Positions 1-7,602 of a DNA stretch of 64,000 nucleotides are shown piece after piece. Made by a program: the position numbers and the translations under genes. The notes below the pieces were generated by a model that did no database searches, was not told the origin of the DNA, and saw only the letters and a list, made by a program, of their open reading frames with translations. The DNA is from Roseburia sp. (lineage in GTDB: Bacteria > Bacillota > Clostridia > Lachnospirales > Lachnospiraceae). The first letter of the stretch is position 1. Every line of letters starts with the position of its first letter. The stretch spans positions 1 to 64,000 of the forward strand of contig JALEKJ010000043.1 of NCBI GenBank assembly GCA_022771695.1. The letters are read 5' to 3'.

Positions 1-1097
1 AGCTGATCATTGCGAAGAATTCACTGGTTTCCCTGAGTGCGAATAACGGAGCCGGCATGCAGAATCAGTCTTATCAGGAGCAGATAGAGTATCTGGAGCG
101 TATTACCACCGGATTACATGAATCTGTTATGAAAGTGCGAATGGTTCCTATCGAGAGCGTTGTAAATAAATTCCCTCGAATGATTCGTGACCTTTCCAGA
201 AAACTGGACAAGAAGATGGAACTGTATATGTCCGGTGAGGATACAGAACTTGATCGTACCGTGGTGGATCAGATTGGTGACCCACTCCAGCATCTGCTAC
301 GTAATTCTGCGGATCATGGACTTGAGGATAATGCAACACGTCTTGCAAAGGGAAAACCGGAAGTTGGAAGTATCTTCTTAAAAGCATTCCAGGAAGGCAA
401 TAACGTTATTATTCAGGTTGGAGATGACGGCAATGGTATCGACGTGGATGCTGTTCGTCAGAAAGCCATCGAACGAGGCGTTATTACAGAGGAGCAGGCA
501 GAGACAATGAGCCAGAAAGAGATTGTCAATCTGTTATTCCTGCCGAGCTTTTCTATGGCAAAGAAGATTACCGATATTTCCGGACGAGGCGTAGGTCTGG
601 ATGTTGTAAAATCAAATATCGAAGCTTTGGGCGGTGACGTGGAGGTTAAGACTGAACTTGGCGAGGGGACAACCTTTACTGTACGCTTGCCACTTACGCT
701 TGCAATCGTTCAGGCATTGATGGTTGTGATTGGCGATGAAAAATATGCGATTGCAATCGGTTCCATTTCCAATATTGAAGATATTCCGGTGGAAGACATC
801 AAGTATGTAGAAGCAAAAGAGGTAATTCATCTTCGTGGTAAAGTAATCCCGATTATCCGTCTGAATCAGGTGCTCGATATTGAGCCGAGAGAGGAAGAGC
901 CGGAGAGTCTGACTGTTGTTATCGTACAAAAGGGAGACAGTCTGGCAGGACTTGTTGTTGATAGCCTGATGGGACAGCAGGAGATTGTTATTAAATCACT
1001 TGGTAAATACATGAATAACAACAAGATTATCAGCGGTGCAACCATTCTTGGAGATGGTGAAGTGGCATTGATTCTTGATGTAAATGTATTGATGTAA
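1..1097 (+). CDS. cheA: Chemotaxis histidine kinase CheA, C-terminal part (5' truncated by window edge)
   Basis: CheA autophosphorylates in response to chemoreceptor arrays and passes phosphate to CheY/CheB. The frame is open from base 3, so the true start lies upstream; the ATG at 57 is internal. What remains is the end of the P3 dimerization helices, the P4 ATP-binding domain and the P5 CheW-like domain. P4 shows the N box HLLRNSADHGLE, the G1 box VGDDGNGID and the G2 box GRGVGLDVV. P5 begins near LAIVQALMVV and fills about the last 135 residues. The P1 phosphotransfer and P2 domains are not visible. The stop codon overlaps the sequence leading into cheW, as in a co-transcribed chemotaxis operon. 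Confidence 0.97.
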   Translation, partial: LIIAKNSLVSLSANNGAGMQNQSYQEQIEYLERITTGLHESVMKVRMVPIESVVNKFPRMIRDLSRKLDKKMELYMSGEDTELDRTVVDQIGDPLQHLLRNSADHGLEDNATRLAKGKPEVGSIFLKAFQEGNNVIIQVGDDGNGIDVDAVRQKAIERGVITEEQAETMSQKEIVNLLFLPSFSMAKKITDISGRGVGLDVVKSNIEALGGDVEVKTELGEGTTFTVRLPLTLAIVQALMVVIGDEKYAIAIGSISNIEDIPVEDIKYVEAKEVIHLRGKVIPIIRLNQVLDIEPREEEPESLTVVIVQKGDSLAGLVVDSLMGQQEIVIKSLGKYMNNNKIISGATILGDGEVALILDVNVLM

Positions 1098-1111
1098 TGG
1101 GGGTGGACAGC

Positions 1112-1558
1112 ATGACCAATAATAGTCTGGAAGTAATCGAAAACGAAGTAAAACAGTATATCGTTGTTATGATTGGAAACGAGCAGTACGGAATCGATAT
1201 CTCTTACATTGATAACATCGTTCGTATGCAGAAAATCACCCGTGTTCCCAAGGTACAGTCCTATTTTAAGGGAATTATCAGTTTGCGCGGTGAGATTGTA
1301 CCGATTATGAGTATCCGTAAGAAGATGGATTTGGAAGACGACGTATACACCAACGCAAGCAGAATCATTATCTTGAAATTAGAGGAAAAAGGTTTAATAG
1401 GAATCATCGTAGACGAGGTAAAAGAAGTCGTAAACTTAAGCGAAGATGAGATTGAGAAAGCCTCTAACAAAGGAAAATTTATCAATGGAATCGGAAAACA
1501 TGGAAATGAATTGATTTCATTGCTCGAAATCAACGCAATCGTTGAGGAAACTGTATAA
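1112..1558 (+). CDS. cheW: Chemotaxis coupling protein CheW
   Basis: CheW is the cytoplasmic adaptor that links chemoreceptors to CheA. The 148-residue product is a single CheW-like beta-barrel domain, with the family features QYIVVMIGNEQYGIDI near the start and KGIISLRGEIVPIMSIR in the middle. I chose the ATG at 1112 over an in-frame ATG at 1097, which overlaps the cheA stop, because the strong Shine-Dalgarno GGGGGTGG at 1099-1106 is well placed only for 1112. It sits between cheA and cheC in the classic Firmicute order. Confidence 0.95.
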   Translation: MTNNSLEVIENEVKQYIVVMIGNEQYGIDISYIDNIVRMQKITRVPKVQSYFKGIISLRGEIVPIMSIRKKMDLEDDVYTNASRIIILKLEEKGLIGIIVDEVKEVVNLSEDEIEKASNKGKFINGIGKHGNELISLLEINAIVEETV

Positions 1559-1567
1559 GAGGAAAAT

Positions 1568-1598
1568 GTTAGTGGGATCATTACATGGTCTCACTAAC
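1568..1598 (+). other. RNA hairpin in the cheW-cheC gap
   Basis: GTTAGTGGGATC (1568-1579) pairs with GGTCTCACTAAC (1587-1598) across a 7-nt loop, giving 12 pairs with two G-T wobbles. It is followed by TTTCTATC rather than a clean T run. It could be a leaky terminator, an mRNA stabiliser or a processing site that sets different levels of cheAW and cheCD-sigD. The function is inference. Confidence 0.55.
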
Positions 1599-1634
1599 TT
1601 TCTATCTATGTGAGAGGAGCGTATTAGAAATTCT

Positions 1635-2255
1635 ATGGGTAAGATGACCTTGGAAGACGTAAATAATATGTATTTAGACGTCTTGAAAGAGATTGGTAAC
1701 ATTGGAGCAGGCAATGCGACTTCTGCGATTGCAAATATGCTCGGAATGAAGATTGACATGAATGTGCCTAATATCCGGTTGATGGAAGTCTCTAAGTTGG
1801 GTATGGCAGTCGGTGCGGAGGACGAGACGATTGTTGGTATCTTTTTGGAGGTTGAGAACGATATTGATGGAAGTATGATGTTCCTGCTCGATATTCCGTC
1901 TGCACGCTATTTGGTAAATAAATTGATGATGCAGGATGTATCTGCGGATGAGCCTTTTGGTGAGATGGAACTATCTGCATTAAAAGAAATAGGAAATATT
2001 ATAGCAGGTTCTTATTTGTCTGCACTTTCGTCATTGACGAATCTTGTTATTGTCCCTTCTGTACCTTATATTGCCGTAGATATGGCAGCGTCTATTTTAA
2101 GCGTGCCTGCAATTGAATTTGGACAGTATGGGGATAATGCATTATTAATTCAGACAGAAATTTGCGCAGATGTGGCAATCAATGGATATTTTATCTTGAT
2201 GCCGGAACAGGACTCCTATGAAAAGATATTAACGTCACTTGGAATCTCAGTATAA
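1635..2255 (+). CDS. cheC: CheY-P phosphatase CheC
   Basis: CheC dephosphorylates CheY-P and binds CheD in the adaptation system of Firmicutes. The 206-residue protein has the two duplicated phosphatase helices of the CheC/FliY/CheX family, each with the E-x-x-N catalytic pair: LKEIGNIGAGNA near residue 18 and LKEIGNIIAGSY near residue 115. Length matches B. subtilis CheC (about 210). The GAGGAG ribosome site at about 1613-1618 is rather far from the ATG, so the exact start is slightly uncertain. It lies directly upstream of cheD. Confidence 0.95.
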   Translation: MGKMTLEDVNNMYLDVLKEIGNIGAGNATSAIANMLGMKIDMNVPNIRLMEVSKLGMAVGAEDETIVGIFLEVENDIDGSMMFLLDIPSARYLVNKLMMQDVSADEPFGEMELSALKEIGNIIAGSYLSALSSLTNLVIVPSVPYIAVDMAASILSVPAIEFGQYGDNALLIQTEICADVAINGYFILMPEQDSYEKILTSLGISV

Positions 2256-2267
2256 GGAGAAATGCTT

Positions 2268-2753
2268 ATGAGCGAAGTCATAAAAGTGGGCATGGCGGAT
2301 CTTAATGTGTGTAAAGCCCCAGATGTAATTACGACTTTAGGACTGGGTTCCTGCATTGGATTGATTCTATATGATCCGGTAACCAAAGTGGGTGGTATGG
2401 TTCATTATATGCTTCCGGATAGTACGAAAGTGAGAAATAACAGTAATATTGCCAAATTTGGAGATACAGGAATTAGAGAACTGTTAAATCGTGTCGTTGC
2501 AGCCGGCGCAAATCGAAACAGACTGATTGCGAAGATTGCAGGCGGGGCGAAGATGTTTGAGGTGAGTGGTCTGTCCGAGGTCGGAAATATTGGGGCTAGA
2601 AATGCAGAGGCAGCTAAAACTATATTAAAAGAACTTGGAATTCGCCTTGTGGCGGAGGACACCGGACTTAATTATGGTAGAACTGTGGAACTGCATTGTG
2701 AAACAGGAGAATTCTATATTAAGTCTGTAGGAAAGCCATTAAAGATTATTTAA
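2268..2753 (+). CDS. cheD: Chemoreceptor glutamine deamidase CheD
   Basis: CheD deamidates glutamines on chemoreceptors and is controlled by CheC and CheY-P. The 161-residue protein shows the catalytic cysteine in GLGSCIGLILYD and the histidine in GGMVHYMLPDS, plus the family segment KIAGGAKMF. Two in-frame ATGs exist at 2262 and 2268. The Shine-Dalgarno AAGGAG at 2254-2259 is too close to the first and 8 nt from the second, so 2268 is preferred. It begins only a few bases after cheC. Confidence 0.95.
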   Translation: MSEVIKVGMADLNVCKAPDVITTLGLGSCIGLILYDPVTKVGGMVHYMLPDSTKVRNNSNIAKFGDTGIRELLNRVVAAGANRNRLIAKIAGGAKMFEVSGLSEVGNIGARNAEAAKTILKELGIRLVAEDTGLNYGRTVELHCETGEFYIKSVGKPLKII

Positions 2754-2775
2754 TGTGGAAGGGCATGGGCGAGTT

Positions 2776-3054
2776 ATGAAGACAAAAACAATACCTGCGA
2801 TTATCATGCTGTTAGCAGGTTTTATCGCCTGTTTAGCAGGTATCAATGCGCACATGGAAGTGGCAGAATTTATGAAGATGCTTTTCATCGTCCTGATTAT
2901 CTTTTACATATTAGGATGCATTGTGAAAGCAATTATTGACAAGAATTTTGCAGAGATGCAGGAAGAAGAAACCACGGATGGTGAGGAAAACGAGGGGGAA
3001 GAGACCGCTCGTACCGATGAGGAAGAGACGGCGGAAGCCGAGGACGAGGAATAA
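2776..3054 (+). CDS. Small two-helix membrane protein with acidic tail
   Basis: I do not recognise a named family. The product (92 residues from the ATG at 2776; a GTG at 2755 is possible) has two hydrophobic helices, roughly residues 5-25 and 33-55, and then a very acidic, Glu-rich tail of about 35 residues. It sits between cheD and the sigma-28 gene with no visible promoter, so it is probably co-transcribed with chemotaxis genes. GGAAGGG at 2757-2763 is the only likely ribosome site. Confidence 0.75.
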   Translation: MKTKTIPAIIMLLAGFIACLAGINAHMEVAEFMKMLFIVLIIFYILGCIVKAIIDKNFAEMQEEETTDGEENEGEETARTDEEETAEAEDEE

Positions 3055-3117
3055 TAGCATTAGATTATTTTTCGGGCCCGAATGGGCTAATAGTAACTAG
3101 AAACGTGGGGGCTTCAT

Positions 3118-3885
3118 ATGAAAACGGTTGAGAGAGAAAAACTTTGGGAGGAATATCAGAAGAAACCCACCCCGGAGTTGAGGGAAAAACTGATTACAGA
3201 GTATGCTCCGCTGGTCAAGGTTGTTGCGGGGCGACTCAGTATGTACTTAGGGTACAACGTAGAGTATGAAGATTTGGTCAGCTATGGTATTTTTGGGTTG
3301 ATTGATGCGATTGATAAGTTTGATCTTGGGAAAGATGTAAAATTTGAAACATATGCCAGCTTGCGAATTCGGGGTTCGATTTTGGATCAGATTCGAAAGA
3401 TGGACTGGATTCCAAGAACGGTCAGACAAAAGCAAAAAAAGATTGAAGAAGCAATCAAAAATGTAGAGACAAGAACAGGACGGAATGCTTCCGATGATGA
3501 GATTGCGGCAGAACTTGGAATTGCCGGAACGGAATTGACGGAATGGCAGTCTCAGTTAAAGGTCACGAACGTCGTATCGTTGAACGAGTTCGTTGAGCAG
3601 GGTGGAGAGCCGGTCATGGATGCCAGAAATAATTCCCATTTCGTGCAGCCGGAGGAATCGGTGCAGGAAGAGGAGTTAAAAAAGGTTTTAGCAGAAACGC
3701 TGGAGCTTCTTACAGAGAAAGAACGCAAAGTTATTCTGCTGTACTACTATGAAGAGTTAACATTAAAAGAAATCAGCAATATTCTGGAAGTATCGGAGTC
3801 ACGCGTATCCCAGTTACATACGAAGGCACTTCTTAAGATGCGGAAAAAGATGGGGAATTATATGGGGATTCTGATAGATGGTTGA
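3118..3885 (+). CDS. fliA: RNA polymerase sigma-28 factor for flagellar/chemotaxis genes (FliA/SigD)
   Basis: This sigma factor directs transcription of late flagellar and chemotaxis genes. The 255-residue product has the group 3 layout: region 2 (DLVSYGIFGLIDAIDKFD followed by the FETYASLRIRG core), region 3 (IPRTVRQKQKKIEEAI), and a C-terminal region 4 helix-turn-helix (LTLKEISNILEVSESRVSQL). The length matches B. subtilis SigD (254). An ATG preceded by GTGGGGGC gives the start. A short GC-rich hairpin (GCCC-GAAT-GGGC, 3076-3087) precedes it. Gene order cheC-cheD-sigD resembles the end of the B. subtilis fla/che operon. Confidence 0.95.
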   Translation: MKTVEREKLWEEYQKKPTPELREKLITEYAPLVKVVAGRLSMYLGYNVEYEDLVSYGIFGLIDAIDKFDLGKDVKFETYASLRIRGSILDQIRKMDWIPRTVRQKQKKIEEAIKNVETRTGRNASDDEIAAELGIAGTELTEWQSQLKVTNVVSLNEFVEQGGEPVMDARNNSHFVQPEESVQEEELKKVLAETLELLTEKERKVILLYYYEELTLKEISNILEVSESRVSQLHTKALLKMRKKMGNYMGILIDG

Positions 3886-3929
3886 AAATACAGAACGATT
3901 CTGTGTAATGTGGAAAGGAGTGCTTGCCA

Positions 3930-4265
3930 ATGACGATCCGACCGGTTGTTTTAAACGGCATGATTCAGCGAACGCAGGATATTGGAAATATGAAGCAACA
4001 GGAAGACAATAAGCCTGTTGTGCAACAGCAGAATATTAGTATTCAGCATGAAAAACGTGAGGAGCAGCTTGCACATCAGGTGCAGCATACCGATAAAAAA
4101 GAAAATCAGGGCTATCGTTATGATGCAAAGGAAAAGGGCAACAATCAGTACGAAGGTGATGATGGCAAAAAGAGAAAGCACCAAAAAGAATCTGAAAAAG
4201 AGCAGAATAAGGACGGAAAGGTCATATTAAAAGGTCAGGGTAGCAGCTTTGACATTAAGATATGA
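3930..4265 (+). CDS. Hypothetical glutamine/lysine-rich hydrophilic protein
   Basis: The family is not recognised. The 111-residue product has no hydrophobic segment and is rich in Gln, Lys, Asp and His, which suggests a largely disordered cytoplasmic protein. Only the N-terminal stretch (MTIRPVVLNGMIQRTQDIG) and the C-terminal end (GSSFDIKI) look conserved in style. ATG 3930 is preferred over TTG 3924 because GGAAAGGAG at 3912-3920 is 9 nt upstream. Its location after sigD suggests a flagellum-related role, which is inference. Confidence 0.75.
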   Translation: MTIRPVVLNGMIQRTQDIGNMKQQEDNKPVVQQQNISIQHEKREEQLAHQVQHTDKKENQGYRYDAKEKGNNQYEGDDGKKRKHQKESEKEQNKDGKVILKGQGSSFDIKI

Positions 4266-4275
4266 GGGACAAACG

Positions 4276-4974
4276 ATGACTGGAGTGGAATGGATATTGC
4301 TTCTGATTGGTAGTGTGTTTATGATTGGAAGCTTTTTTATTACGGAGAAATTGTCTCCTTCTGAATTGAATAAAATCGCAGAACTGAGTGAAGAGGAATT
4401 GAAAAAGATTATCGAGCGTGGTCTTGATAATGCAAAGAACCGCATTGAGGACTCGATTGATGAACAGTTGGATGCTTCAATGGATAAGGTGGATCGTGCA
4501 CTTGAAAAAGAGACGAATGATAAGATTATGGCAATCAGTGATTACTCGGACACGGTACTTGAGAGCATGAATAAGACTCACAATGAGATTATGTTTCTTT
4601 ACAGTATGCTAAATGATAAGCATACGGAGCTCACCGGTATGGTCTCTGAACTGCAGCGTTTGGCGGCTGATATAAGAAATTTAGAGGAGCAGCATTCGAC
4701 TCAAGCGGTGGGAGAGGCACCGGTGACACCAACGCCACAGGCGGTATCAGTAATGCCTGACGCAGAAGTATTTACAGACACTGTTTCTGTGGAAAAACCG
4801 CAGATGAGTGAGGATGAAGAAGACCAAACGTTAAGAACATCTGAGCGGGATAACGTTAATCGGGAAATCTTAGCGATGCACAGAGAAGGGATGTCTGACA
4901 TTGATATTGCAAGAAATCTTGGCATGGGTGTCGGTGAGGTAAGATTAATCATCGGACTTTATAGAGGAGAGTAA
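4276..4974 (+). CDS. Membrane-anchored coiled-coil protein with C-terminal HTH-like segment (SwrB-like position; DUF6115-type)
   Basis: The 232-residue protein has an N-terminal transmembrane helix (residues 3-23), a long helical coiled-coil region (about 30-145), a Pro/Thr/Glu-rich linker, and a short C-terminal helix-turn-helix-like segment (ILAMHREGMSDIDIARNLG followed by GEVRLIIGLYRGE). This layout, and the position between the sigma-28 gene and rpsB, match B. subtilis SwrB, which promotes flagellar type III export assembly and swarming. The SwrB link is inference from layout and synteny; the DUF6115 assignment is from memory. ATG 4276, with GAGGG just upstream, overlaps the end of the previous gene, so the TTG at 4249 is unlikely. 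Confidence 0.8.
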   Translation: MTGVEWILLLIGSVFMIGSFFITEKLSPSELNKIAELSEEELKKIIERGLDNAKNRIEDSIDEQLDASMDKVDRALEKETNDKIMAISDYSDTVLESMNKTHNEIMFLYSMLNDKHTELTGMVSELQRLAADIRNLEEQHSTQAVGEAPVTPTPQAVSVMPDAEVFTDTVSVEKPQMSEDEEDQTLRTSERDNVNREILAMHREGMSDIDIARNLGMGVGEVRLIIGLYRGE

Positions 4975-4979
4975 TCGTC

Positions 4980-5456
4980 GTGAAGCTTAAATATTATTTG
5001 CGTGGGATGGGAATAGGCATTATTGTCACGACAATCATACTGGCAATCAGTTTTTCCCAGAGAAAAGTAGAAATATCAGATGAGCAGGTTATGGTAAGAG
5101 CTGCAGCACTTGGCATGGTGATGCCGGATGAGCAGGAAACGGATTCTACATCGACGGAGACGGAAACAGAGCAAGAGACAGAGCAAGAGATAGTGCAGAC
5201 TCCGGAAAATATACAGACAGAAGAACCGGTAGCAGAAAACGGTACCTATCGGTTAGTGATTAACAAAGGCGATGTGTGTCGTGTTGTCTGTGAGAAATTA
5301 GAGGAAAATGGTGTAATTGATGATGCGGAGGCACTCAGGACACATTTGTTTGAATTGGGTTATGCGAACAACATCAGCACCGGGGCATATGATGTGCCCT
5401 ATGGACTCACGATGGAGGAAGTGGCCCAGATTATTGTGACGGGTCCTATTGATTAG
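4980..5456 (+). CDS. Membrane-anchored protein with MltG-type LysM-like domain only
   Basis: The 158-residue product starts at GTG 4980, 8 nt after an AGAGGAGAG site. It has one N-terminal transmembrane helix (about residues 9-28), a Thr/Glu/Gln-rich spacer (about 45-85), and a C-terminal domain. That domain resembles the LysM-like subdomain of MltG/YceG endolytic transglycosylases (VINKGDVCRVVCEKLEENGV, then STGAYDVPYGLTMEEVAQII). The catalytic part of MltG is absent and the protein ends at this subdomain, so it is probably a peptidoglycan-facing binding protein rather than an enzyme. It is the last gene before a strong terminator. Confidence 0.8.
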   Translation: MKLKYYLRGMGIGIIVTTIILAISFSQRKVEISDEQVMVRAAALGMVMPDEQETDSTSTETETEQETEQEIVQTPENIQTEEPVAENGTYRLVINKGDVCRVVCEKLEENGVIDDAEALRTHLFELGYANNISTGAYDVPYGLTMEEVAQIIVTGPID

Positions 5457-5475
5457 AAAACCATCAGAAATACCC

Positions 5476-5512
5476 AAGAATAGGCAAAAAATGCTTGCCT
5501 ATTCTTTTTTTG
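5476..5512 (+). terminator. Terminator of the chemotaxis operon
   Basis: AAGAATAGGCAA (5476-5487) pairs perfectly with TTGCCTATTCTT (5495-5506), followed by a run of T. Its 3' arm also contains the -35 box of the rpsB promoter. Confidence 0.92.
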
Positions 5513-5523
5513 TGTGATATAAT
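5495..5523 (+). promoter_or_regulatory. Promoter of rpsB-tsf
   Basis: TTGCCT (5495-5500), a 17-nt spacer, then TATAAT (5518-5523) with an extended -10 TGA just before it. The -35 hexamer lies inside the terminator stem of the upstream operon. Confidence 0.85.
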
Positions 5524-5529
5524 CTACGA

Positions 5530-5657
5530 GGTTCTAGGTCAAAAGCGTGATAACACCGCTTTTGATATAACAAAAATACACATATGCCGACCACCGGGCT
5601 GGTGCCGATTTCGGTTGCCTTGCGGGATGAAGCATATGGAAGGAAAACCATGGAGGT
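5530..5657 (+). ncRNA. Structured 5' leader of rpsB (candidate S2-responsive leader RNA)
   Basis: About 130 nt of transcribed leader can fold into several elements. A first hairpin pairs TCAAAAGCG (5539-5547) with CGCTTTTGA (5557-5565). A second domain is closed by CATATGC (5581-5587) pairing with GCATATG (5632-5638), and encloses two small hairpins: CACC/GGTG (5592-5595 with 5601-5604) and CCGA/TCGG (5605-5608 with 5611-5614). The closing helix ends about 13 nt before the Shine-Dalgarno GGAGGT (5652-5657), a suitable distance for translational control. Autoregulation by S2 is inference from the position; no known Firmicute S2 motif was matched. Confidence 0.65.
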
Positions 5658-5663
5658 AAGAAA

Positions 5664-6413
5664 ATGAGTGTTATTTCAATGAAACAGTTACTTGAAGCAG
5701 GTGTTCATTTTGGACATCAGACCAGAAGATGGAACCCTAAGATGGCTCCATACATCTACACAGAGAGAAATGGTATCTATATCATCGACTTACAGAAGTC
5801 TGTAGGTAAAGTAGATGAGGCTTATAAAGCAATCTCTGACATTGCTGCTGAGGGTGGCACAATTCTTTTCGTAGGTACAAAGAAGCAGGCTCAGGACGCT
5901 ATCAAGACAGAGGCAGAGCGTTGCGGTATGTACTATGTAAATGAGAGATGGTTAGGTGGTATGCTTACCAACTTCAAGACAATTCAGAGCCGTATTGCCA
6001 GATTAAAAGAGATTGAGACAATGGCTACTGACGGTACTTTCGAAGTATTACCTAAGAAGGAAGTTATCGCTCTTAAGAAAGAGTGGGAGAAATTAGAGAA
6101 GAACCTTGGTGGTATCAAGGATATGAAGAGAATTCCGGATGCAATTTTCGTTGTAGATCCTAAGAAGGAGAGAATCTGTATCCAGGAAGCTCATACATTA
6201 GGAATCAAGTTAATCGGTATCGCTGATACAAACTGTGATCCGGAAGAGTTAGATTATGTTATTCCGGGTAACGATGACGCTATCAGAGCGGTTAAGTTGA
6301 TCGTTTCTAAGATGGCTGATGCTGTTATCGAGGCTAATCAGGGAGCAGAGATGACTGCAGAGGAAGTAGAATCTGCAGAGGCTGACGTAGAGGAAGCAGT
6401 AGAGGAAGCATAA
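5664..6413 (+). CDS. rpsB: 30S ribosomal protein S2
   Basis: S2 is a structural protein of the small ribosomal subunit. The 249-residue product carries the family signature segments [20 protein letters not shown] at the N-terminus, [17 protein letters not shown] in the middle and [19 protein letters not shown] later. The acidic C-terminal extension is common in Firmicutes. GGAGGT 6 nt upstream of the ATG defines the start. It precedes tsf, the usual order across bacteria. Confidence 0.98.
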   Translation: MSVISMKQLLEAGVHFGHQTRRWNPKMAPYIYTERNGIYIIDLQKSVGKVDEAYKAISDIAAEGGTILFVGTKKQAQDAIKTEAERCGMYYVNERWLGGMLTNFKTIQSRIARLKEIETMATDGTFEVLPKKEVIALKKEWEKLEKNLGGIKDMKRIPDAIFVVDPKKERICIQEAHTLGIKLIGIADTNCDPEELDYVIPGNDDAIRAVKLIVSKMADAVIEANQGAEMTAEEVESAEADVEEAVEEA

Positions 6414-6426
6414 GAACTTTAAATGA

Positions 6427-6454
6427 GAGAGGGACGCATAATTACGTCCCTTTC
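6427..6454 (+). other. Hairpin between rpsB and tsf
   Basis: GAGAGGGACG (6427-6436) pairs with CGTCCCTTTC (6445-6454), followed by only a weak T-rich stretch. It is likely a partial terminator or mRNA processing element that lets rpsB exceed tsf expression. The function is inference. Confidence 0.6.
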
Positions 6455-6489
6455 CGTTTCATTATTTTATATTATGGAGGATAAGCAAG

Positions 6490-7425
6490 ATGGCTATTAC
6501 AGCAGCTATGGTAAAAGAACTGCGTGAGATGACCGGCGCAGGTATGATGGATTGTAAGAAAGCATTAAATGAGACAAATGGTAATATGGATGAGGCTGTT
6601 GAGTTCTTAAGAAAGAACGGACAGGCAAAGGCAGAGAAGAAGGCAAGCAGAATTGCTGCAGAGGGTCTTTGTACTGTTGTAACCAAGGATGAGAAGACAG
6701 CAGCTGTTGTTGAGGTTAACTCTGAGACAGACTTCGTTGCTAAGAATGAGACTTTCCAGGAGTTTGTTAAGGCTGTTGCTAATCAGGCAGTAAATTCTGA
6801 TGCTGCTGATATGGATGCATTTATGGCAGAGGCTTGGAATCAGGATTCCAGCAAGACTGTAAATGATGCATTGGTAGAGAAGGTTGCAGTTATCGGTGAG
6901 AACCTTAAGATTCGTAGATTTGAAAAGGTTGTTGCAGAGAACGGATGTGTTGCTACTTATGTACACGGTGGCGGAAGAATCGGTGTTATCGTTGATGCCG
7001 AGACATCTGTTGTAAACGACGCTGTTAAGGAAGCATTGGTAAACATTGCTATGCAGATTGCAGCATTAAATCCAAAGTATGTTTCCAGAGATGAAGTAAG
7101 CGCTGAGTACATTGCACATGAGAAAGAGATTCTTTTAGCTCAGATTATGAACGACCCGAAGGAGTCCCAGAAGCCGGAGAAGGTTATCAACGGAATGATC
7201 GAGGGACGTATCAGCAAAGAGCTTAAGGAAGTATGCCTTGTAGATCAGGTATATGTTAAGGCTGAGGATGGAAAACAGACTGTTGGCAAGTACCTTGAGG
7301 AGGTATCTAAGGCAGCTGGATGCACTGTAAGCGTTAAGAGATTTGTTCGTTTCGAGACAGGTGAAGGTCTTGAGAAGAAGCAGGAAGACTTCGCTGCAGA
7401 GGTTGCTGCTCAGATGAACGCATAA
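6490..7425 (+). CDS. tsf: Translation elongation factor Ts
   Basis: EF-Ts exchanges GDP for GTP on EF-Tu. The 311-residue protein has the N-terminal UBA-like domain (VKELREMTGAGMMDCKKAL), the EF-Tu contact core (VVEVNSETDFVAKNETFQ) and the dimerization domain repeats that follow. GGAGG 9 nt before the ATG supports the start. The gene ends just before a large composite terminator, so rpsB-tsf is a two-gene unit. Confidence 0.98.
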   Translation: MAITAAMVKELREMTGAGMMDCKKALNETNGNMDEAVEFLRKNGQAKAEKKASRIAAEGLCTVVTKDEKTAAVVEVNSETDFVAKNETFQEFVKAVANQAVNSDAADMDAFMAEAWNQDSSKTVNDALVEKVAVIGENLKIRRFEKVVAENGCVATYVHGGGRIGVIVDAETSVVNDAVKEALVNIAMQIAALNPKYVSRDEVSAEYIAHEKEILLAQIMNDPKESQKPEKVINGMIEGRISKELKEVCLVDQVYVKAEDGKQTVGKYLEEVSKAAGCTVSVKRFVRFETGEGLEKKQEDFAAEVAAQMNA

Positions 7426-7462
7426 GCGAATCTTTTTGTTAGAAACAGTTTGAGTATGAATA

Positions 7463-7525
7463 GGCTCTGAAAGCTTTAGAAACACTGTGTTTTTCAGTGA
7501 AAGTAAGGCTTTTGGAGCCTTTTTT
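7463..7525 (+). terminator. Composite terminator of rpsB-tsf
   Basis: GGCTCTGAAAGCTTT (from 7463) pairs with AAGGCTTTTGGAGCC (7505-7519) and encloses an inner hairpin CACTG/CAGTG (about 7483-7499). TTTTTT follows at 7520-7525. Confidence 0.9.
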
Positions 7526-7539
7526 GACAGAAATATTCT

Positions 7540-7568
7540 TTGATGTTTCAATATTGTAATGTTATACT
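7540..7568 (+). promoter_or_regulatory. Promoter of the nickel/cobalt transporter operon
   Basis: TTGATG (7540-7545), a 17-nt spacer, then TATACT (7563-7568) with an extended -10 TGT. Only about 35 nt separate it from the start codon, so there is no room for a NiCo or cobalamin riboswitch. Confidence 0.7.
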
Positions 7569-7602
7569 ACTAATTGATATGGAAAAAGGAGGAGTTTAGA
7601 CT

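Noticed and set aside
7526-7602. Possible NiCo or cobalamin riboswitch before the metal transporter operon
   Set aside because: The leader after the promoter is only about 30-35 nt, too short for either riboswitch.
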